Assembly: GCA_964641715.1 (NCBI GenBank)
Contig: CAZXMB010000119.1
Span: forward strand, 1 to 9,337
Origin: CAZXMB01 sp964641715
GTDB lineage: Bacteria; Desulfobacterota; BSN033; UBA1163
DNA length: 9,337 nt
Direction of reading: 5' to 3'
A program made the position numbers and the translations under genes. The notes below the pieces were generated by a model. The model was not told where the DNA came from. It saw only the letters and a program-made list of their open reading frames with translations, and did not search any database. Of the stretch, positions 5,936-9,337 are shown one piece after another (positions within the stretch are counted from its first letter, which is position 1; the number at the start of each line of letters is the position of its first letter).

Positions 5936-6799
5936 TCATTGAGAGTCAGGCTTCTGCTGGGGTTCAGCCCAGAGAAGGACCCGGTGGGGAAAGGGGATTT
6001 CAATTCCCATTTCCTTGAATCGTTTGAGAATCCTTTTTCTTAGCTCCCTTCCAACCTCCCACTGTTTGAGGGGTACGGTTTTGACCATCAACCGGATGAG
6101 AACCTGGGATTCTTCGAATTTTTCCACCCCTAAAATCTGGAGGGGCTCAAGGATTGATCTCTTGTAATCGGAGTCCGATTCCAGTTCTGCACCAATCTCC
6201 CGTAAGGTATTCACGACCCGATCCGTATCTTCCCGATAGGAGATACCCACATCCAGGACGGACCGTGACCACTCTTTGGAGAGATTGCTGACAACCTTGA
6301 TCTCACCATTCGGAACCACATGGACTCTCCCCTGCAGATCTCTCAGCACCGTCCTTCTCAAGCTTAAGGATTCCACCAGTCCTGAAACGCCTGCGACCTC
6401 AATCACATCTCCAATCCGGTACTGGTTCTCCAGGAGGATGAAAAAACCACTGATGACATCCTTCACCAAGCTCTGGGCTCCGAAGCCAATGGCCAGGGCA
6501 CCGATGCCTGCGGTGGCCAGAAGCGGAGCCAGTTGTATCCCCAGCTCTCCAAGAATCATGAGGATGGCGATGAAAATGAGGATGATGAGAAGGGCATGGC
6601 GGAGAATGCTCCCCAAGGTATGGGCTCTTTTCTTCGCCTCTACCGCATATAAGGAATCCTTCTCCGGTACAAACTTCTCCATCCATTTCAGGATCCATTT
6701 GGACATCTGGAAGAGGACGAACAGGCCAATGAGGATCCCGGTGACCTTGATCCCCGAGGTGACAAGCCAGGCAGTAATGGTTTTTACGGTTTCAGACAC
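5936..6799 (-). CDS. MscS-family mechanosensitive ion channel
   Basis: This is a small-conductance mechanosensitive channel that releases solutes when membrane tension rises on osmotic downshift. Three membrane segments are visible: about 12-31, 66-84 and the Gly/Ala-rich pore helix 88-124, with GIGALAIGFGAQSLVKD at 98-114 as in MscS. The beta domain follows (about 120-175, with VPNGEIKVVSN at 162-172), then the alpha/beta cytoplasmic domain to about 272, ending near IPFPHRV. At 287 residues it matches the minimal three-helix MscS class. The start is GTG with AGAGGA five nt upstream; an in-frame stop 12 nt before it excludes a longer protein. A 68 nt gap with a hairpin separates it from the preceding small gene, and glgA follows. 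Confidence 0.93.
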   Translation of the reverse strand: MSETVKTITAWLVTSGIKVTGILIGLFVLFQMSKWILKWMEKFVPEKDSLYAVEAKKRAHTLGSILRHALLIILIFIAILMILGELGIQLAPLLATAGIGALAIGFGAQSLVKDVISGFFILLENQYRIGDVIEVAGVSGLVESLSLRRTVLRDLQGRVHVVPNGEIKVVSNLSKEWSRSVLDVGISYREDTDRVVNTLREIGAELESDSDYKRSILEPLQILGVEKFEESQVLIRLMVKTVPLKQWEVGRELRKRILKRFKEMGIEIPFPHRVLLWAEPQQKPDSQ

Positions 6800-6829
6800 G
6801 GAGGTCCTCTAAGCATGCCATTTCGAATT

Positions 6830-6860
6830 GCCCGCACTTTCGTCTTGGTTGAATGCGGGC
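6830..6860. repeat. GC-rich 7 bp hairpin between the small membrane protein and MscS genes
   Basis: GCCCGCA (6830-6836) pairs perfectly with TGCGGGC (6854-6860) across a 17 nt loop. It lies within the 68 nt gap. On the transcribed strand it is followed by AATTCG, not a T-run, so it is not a standard terminator. It could partly attenuate transcription or protect the mRNA at this junction. Confidence 0.4.
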
Positions 6861-6867
6861 CGAAGAC

Positions 6868-7104
6868 CTATTCAACCTTTTCGGTCTTTCGGACCACCTT
6901 CTCCAGGCGTTCCAGTGCATCGGCTGTCTTCTCTCTTAAGGCATCGGTCATGACAGTCAACGTTTCGATCTGTTTCTTCAGATCAGGAGAGGTAGTTTTG
7001 GATTCTAACTGGCGTTTCAATTCCGCAGTTCCTCCGGTTCGCTGATAGGCGAGAATGGCGATGATGAGAGCAACCACGGCGATGAGAAGTGTAATACCCT
7101 CCAT
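6868..7104 (-). CDS. Small membrane-anchored coiled-coil protein, unrecognised
   Basis: A 78-residue protein. Residues 3-20 are a hydrophobic helix (ITLLIAVVALIIAILAY). The rest is charged and helical, with heptad-like leucine spacing (about 28-75) and no catalytic motif. The basic residues after the helix (QR, KRQ) suggest the tail is cytoplasmic. The ATG has a near-perfect AAGGAGG ten nt upstream, and the gene begins three nt after the DUF502 stop, so it is very likely real and co-translated. It may act as a small scaffold or partner for the neighbouring membrane proteins (FtsH, DUF502, MscS); that is inference from position only. I do not recognise the family. Confidence 0.75.
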   Translation of the reverse strand: MEGITLLIAVVALIIAILAYQRTGGTAELKRQLESKTTSPDLKKQIETLTVMTDALREKTADALERLEKVVRKTEKVE

Positions 7105-7107
7105 GAT

Positions 7108-7809
7108 TTAGAGGCCTCCTTCGATTTTAGGTTTAAGATACTCCATTCCTTTTAAATTTTCAACGGAATCCTTTTCTACTCCTGTTCGGCCTAATGGGGC
7201 AGAGAGGGTTTGGGGAGCGACAATCCCCACAGACATGATGGCCTTGATCGCCTCTTCAACGGTCAACTGGGAGGGGAGTATTTTCTGTTTGGGGAGAAAG
7301 AGGAGGAATCCCTGAGGCGGGATGAAGGCGGTCGGGATAAAAACCGTGACCCTCTTTTGTTGTTCTCGATCCGTCAACTCATTCGTCACAAAGCCCAGCA
7401 CATAATTTCCCTCCTGTGGAAATTCAACGAAGACAGCCTGACGGAAGGAACCTTTTCGCGTGGCTGAGAAGGCATCGGTCAACTGTTTGGAGGAGGTATA
7501 GATGTTTTTGACGACCGGAATAGTGGCAAAGAGACGATCCCCCCAACCGATCAGCTTTCGGCCCAACACATTGGTGGTGATCAACCCGATGAGATAGAGT
7601 AAGAAAAAGAAGGCGAATATTCCTACCCCCGGAATATTATGGTATACGCGATGGAACAGAGAGATCGTGATATCAGGGATCAGGGGGTCAAGGATTCGAT
7701 CCAGGCCGTTGAAGACGAACTTCAGGACAAGGAAGGTGATCCCTAAAGGAAGGATGACCAGAATGCCCGCAAAGATCTTTGCGCGAAGATGTTTAAAGAA
7801 ATGCTTCAT
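7108..7809 (-). CDS. DUF502-family membrane protein
   Basis: A 233-residue protein of unknown biochemical function. Two membrane helices are visible at about 11-33 and 60-85. These are followed by family-typical stretches: the segment ATIPVVKNIYTSSKQL (95-110), FVEFPQEGNYVLGFVTN (127-143), FIPTAFIPPQGFLLFLPK (157-174) and a final helix, TVEEAIKAIMSVG. The pattern of two N-terminal helices and a soluble C-terminal beta-rich domain matches DUF502. The start ATG overlaps the ftsH stop as ATGA, with GAGGAG five nt upstream inside ftsH, which suggests translational coupling. It may work with FtsH in membrane quality control, but this rests on adjacency only. Confidence 0.88.
   Translation of the reverse strand: MKHFFKHLRAKIFAGILVILPLGITFLVLKFVFNGLDRILDPLIPDITISLFHRVYHNIPGVGIFAFFFLLYLIGLITTNVLGRKLIGWGDRLFATIPVVKNIYTSSKQLTDAFSATRKGSFRQAVFVEFPQEGNYVLGFVTNELTDREQQKRVTVFIPTAFIPPQGFLLFLPKQKILPSQLTVEEAIKAIMSVGIVAPQTLSAPLGRTGVEKDSVENLKGMEYLKPKIEGGL
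7115..7121 (-). promoter_or_regulatory. Ribosome binding site of the 78-residue protein
   Basis: AAGGAGG on the minus strand, ten nt before the ATG at 7104, lies inside the last codons of the DUF502 gene. This is the best evidence that the small downstream ORF is translated. Confidence 0.7.
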
Positions 7810-9337
7810 GAGAACTCCTCTGCCTGCGGGTGAAGGATCTTTTTTAGATCCGCCTCCTCGACCACCTCTTTTTCGAGGAGAAAACGAGCAAGTTCTTCAA
7901 GTTTATCCTTCTTCCCTTGGAGGATCTCTTTGGTCCGGTGGTAGGCCTGATCAATAATCTTCTTGACCTCCTCATCGATCTTCCTTGCCGTCTCCTCACT
8001 GTATTCCTTGGAAGAGGTCAGAGTGGGCGGGAGGAAGAAAGGCTTCTTCTCTTTTTCAAAGGTCACATAGCCCAAGGCTTCACTCATCCCGTATTCCTTC
8101 ACCATGCTGGTGGCAATATCGGTGGCCCGCTGGAGATCATTATGGGCCCCCGTAGAGATCTCTCCGAAGATGATCTCTTCCGACACCCTCCCCCCCAGAA
8201 GTACGGCGAGCCGGTCCAGAAGTTCGGACCGGGTCATCAGGTATCGATCCTCTGTGGGGAGCTGAAGGGTATAGCCCAGAGCGGAGATCCCTCTCGGGAT
8301 GATGGAGATGCGACGGACCGGATCGGCGTTTGGCACGGTGGAGGCCATGAGGGCATGGCCAGCTTCATGAAAGGCTACGATCTCCTTCTCCTTCTTCGAC
8401 ATCAGCCGTCTTTTCTTTTCCAGCCCTGCGATCACCCGATCGATGGCCTCTTCAATATCGGTCATCTCCACGGCCTCTTTGTTCTTTCGGGCTGCAAGGA
8501 GAGCCGCCTCATTGATGATATTCGCAAGGTCTGCCCCTACGAATCCGGGAGTCCTGGAGGCGATCACCCTGAGGTCAACCCCGGGAGAGAGTTTGACGCT
8601 CTTGGTGTGGATCTTAAGGATCTCTTCCCGGCCCACAATATCCGGCCGGTCCACCACGACATGCCGGTCAAACCTCCCTGGCCTGAGCAGGGCAGGGTCA
8701 AGGATCTCGGGTCGATTGGTGGCCGCCATGATGATGACCCCGGTGTTGGGCTCAAAACCGTCCATCTCTGCGAGAAGTTGATTGAGGGTCTGTTCCTGTT
8801 CATCGTGCCGTCCGATGGGATTGACTCCCCTTGCCTTTCCCAGGGCATCGAGTTCGTCGATGAAGATGATGCAGGGGGCATGGTTTTGAGCCTGGGCAAA
8901 GAGGTCTCTCACCCTTGCGGCTCCCACCCCCACAAACATTTCCACGAAATCGGAACCGCTGATGGAGAAGAAGGGGACATTGGCCTCCCCTGCGACCGCC
9001 TTTGCGAGCAGTGTCTTTCCTGTCCCGGGCGCTCCAACCAGAAGCACGCCCTTCGGTATCTTTCCGCCGAGACGTTGAAACTTCTCCGGGCTTTTCAGAA
9101 ATTCGACCACCTCTTTGAGTTCCTCTTTGGCCTCATCAATGCCAGCCACATCCATGAAGGTGACCTTCTTGTCCTTTTCCGCGAAGATCTTGGCCCGGCT
9201 TTTTCCAAAAGACATGACACTCGTCTCAGGCCCCATCCGGGACAGGAGGAATCTCCAGAAGAAAATGAATAAAATGAGAGGAAGGATCCAGGAGAGGATA
9301 TTCATCAGCCATTTGCTTTCAACCTTCCCAGTGTATT
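7806..9337 (-). CDS. ftsH: FtsH-family ATP-dependent zinc metalloprotease (5' end cut by window edge)
   Basis: FtsH is a membrane-anchored AAA+ protease that unfolds and degrades membrane and regulatory proteins. Numbering from the ATG at 9305: a membrane helix at 4-21, Walker A GAPGTGKT at 91-98, pore motif FVGVG at 124-128, Walker B IIFIDE at 146-151, second region of homology ATNRPEILDPALLRPGRFDR at 195-214, zinc site HEAGH at 313-317 and the third metal ligand region GAHNDLQRATD (Asp390). The peptidase tail is of normal length. The frame stays open upstream of 9305 to the window end (YTGKVESKWL before the Met), and the first helix seen matches the second membrane segment of FtsH. The true start, first helix and periplasmic domain therefore lie outside the window. 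It is the first gene seen of the cluster and overlaps DUF502 by 4 nt. Confidence 0.97.
   Translation of the reverse strand, partial: YTGKVESKWLMNILSWILPLILFIFFWRFLLSRMGPETSVMSFGKSRAKIFAEKDKKVTFMDVAGIDEAKEELKEVVEFLKSPEKFQRLGGKIPKGVLLVGAPGTGKTLLAKAVAGEANVPFFSISGSDFVEMFVGVGAARVRDLFAQAQNHAPCIIFIDELDALGKARGVNPIGRHDEQEQTLNQLLAEMDGFEPNTGVIIMAATNRPEILDPALLRPGRFDRHVVVDRPDIVGREEILKIHTKSVKLSPGVDLRVIASRTPGFVGADLANIINEAALLAARKNKEAVEMTDIEEAIDRVIAGLEKKRRLMSKKEKEIVAFHEAGHALMASTVPNADPVRRISIIPRGISALGYTLQLPTEDRYLMTRSELLDRLAVLLGGRVSEEIIFGEISTGAHNDLQRATDIATSMVKEYGMSEALGYVTFEKEKKPFFLPPTLTSSKEYSEETARKIDEEVKKIIDQAYHRTKEILQGKKDKLEELARFLLEKEVVEEADLKKILHPQAEEFS

Noticed and set aside
6276..6812. 178-codon open frame on the plus strand
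   Set aside because: Antisense to the MscS-family gene. The product is Met-, Arg- and Ser-rich low-complexity sequence without a domain.
6830..6860. GC-rich hairpin as an intrinsic terminator between the small gene and the MscS-family gene
   Set aside because: No T-run follows on the transcribed strand, and the MscS-family gene continues in the same direction without its own clear promoter. Kept only as a hairpin.
7917..9272. 451-codon open frame on the plus strand
   Set aside because: It lies fully antisense to ftsH, whose motifs are unmistakable. The translation has no recognisable domain and is rich in His, Gly and Asp, as expected for the reverse complement of a conserved coding sequence.
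9303..9305. ATG at 9305 as the true start of ftsH
   Set aside because: The frame stays open upstream to the window edge, and the upstream residues read like the end of the FtsH periplasmic region. FtsH normally has another membrane helix and a periplasmic domain before this point.

Overview
This 9.3 kb window reads as bacterial chromosome, with every supported gene on the minus strand. The gene set is an FtsH protease, a DUF502 membrane protein, an MscS channel, a GT5 glycogen synthase, an exported rhodanese, a LysM/MltD-type lytic transglycosylase and an HcrB-type FAD subunit carrying an extra Fe-S cluster. Together with the outer-membrane-type lipoprotein this suggests a Gram-negative, probably anaerobic bacterium of the deltaproteobacterial/Desulfobacterota kind. 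The lineage is inferred from gene content only; no marker gene is present. No mobile element, CRISPR array, tRNA or rRNA was seen.

Layout, read along the minus strand from right to left. Positions 9337-3464 look like one co-directional six-gene cluster: ftsH (cut by the window edge), DUF502 (ATGA overlap), a 78-residue membrane-anchored coiled-coil protein (3 nt gap), an MscS-family channel (GTG start, 68 nt gap), glgA (about 35 nt gap) and a secreted two-domain rhodanese (overlapping or 10 nt after glgA). A 331 nt non-coding gap with a well-formed 32 nt stem-loop follows. Next comes a lipoprotein lytic transglycosylase with three LysM domains, started from a TTG codon with a strong ribosome binding site. 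A 407 nt gap then separates it from an HcrB-like FAD/[4Fe-4S] subunit of a molybdenum hydroxylase-family reductase. The partner molybdopterin and [2Fe-2S] subunits are not in the window and may lie beyond the left edge.

The first cluster mixes envelope maintenance (membrane proteolysis, mechanosensing, periplasmic sulfur transfer) with cytosolic glycogen synthesis. This may be a housekeeping/stress operon, but the functional link is inference. The strongest non-gene signal is in the 407 nt gap. Two sigma70-type promoters, each with a perfect TTGACA and a 17 nt spacer, point at the HcrB-like gene. The distal one has its -10 box buried in a perfect 15 nt palindrome, TGTATACAGTATACA, which looks like a repressor operator, possibly of the GntR type. 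The same gap holds a 60 nt foldable element with a 30-codon ORF. I see no convincing evidence of a wholly new multi-gene system; the genes themselves belong to known families.
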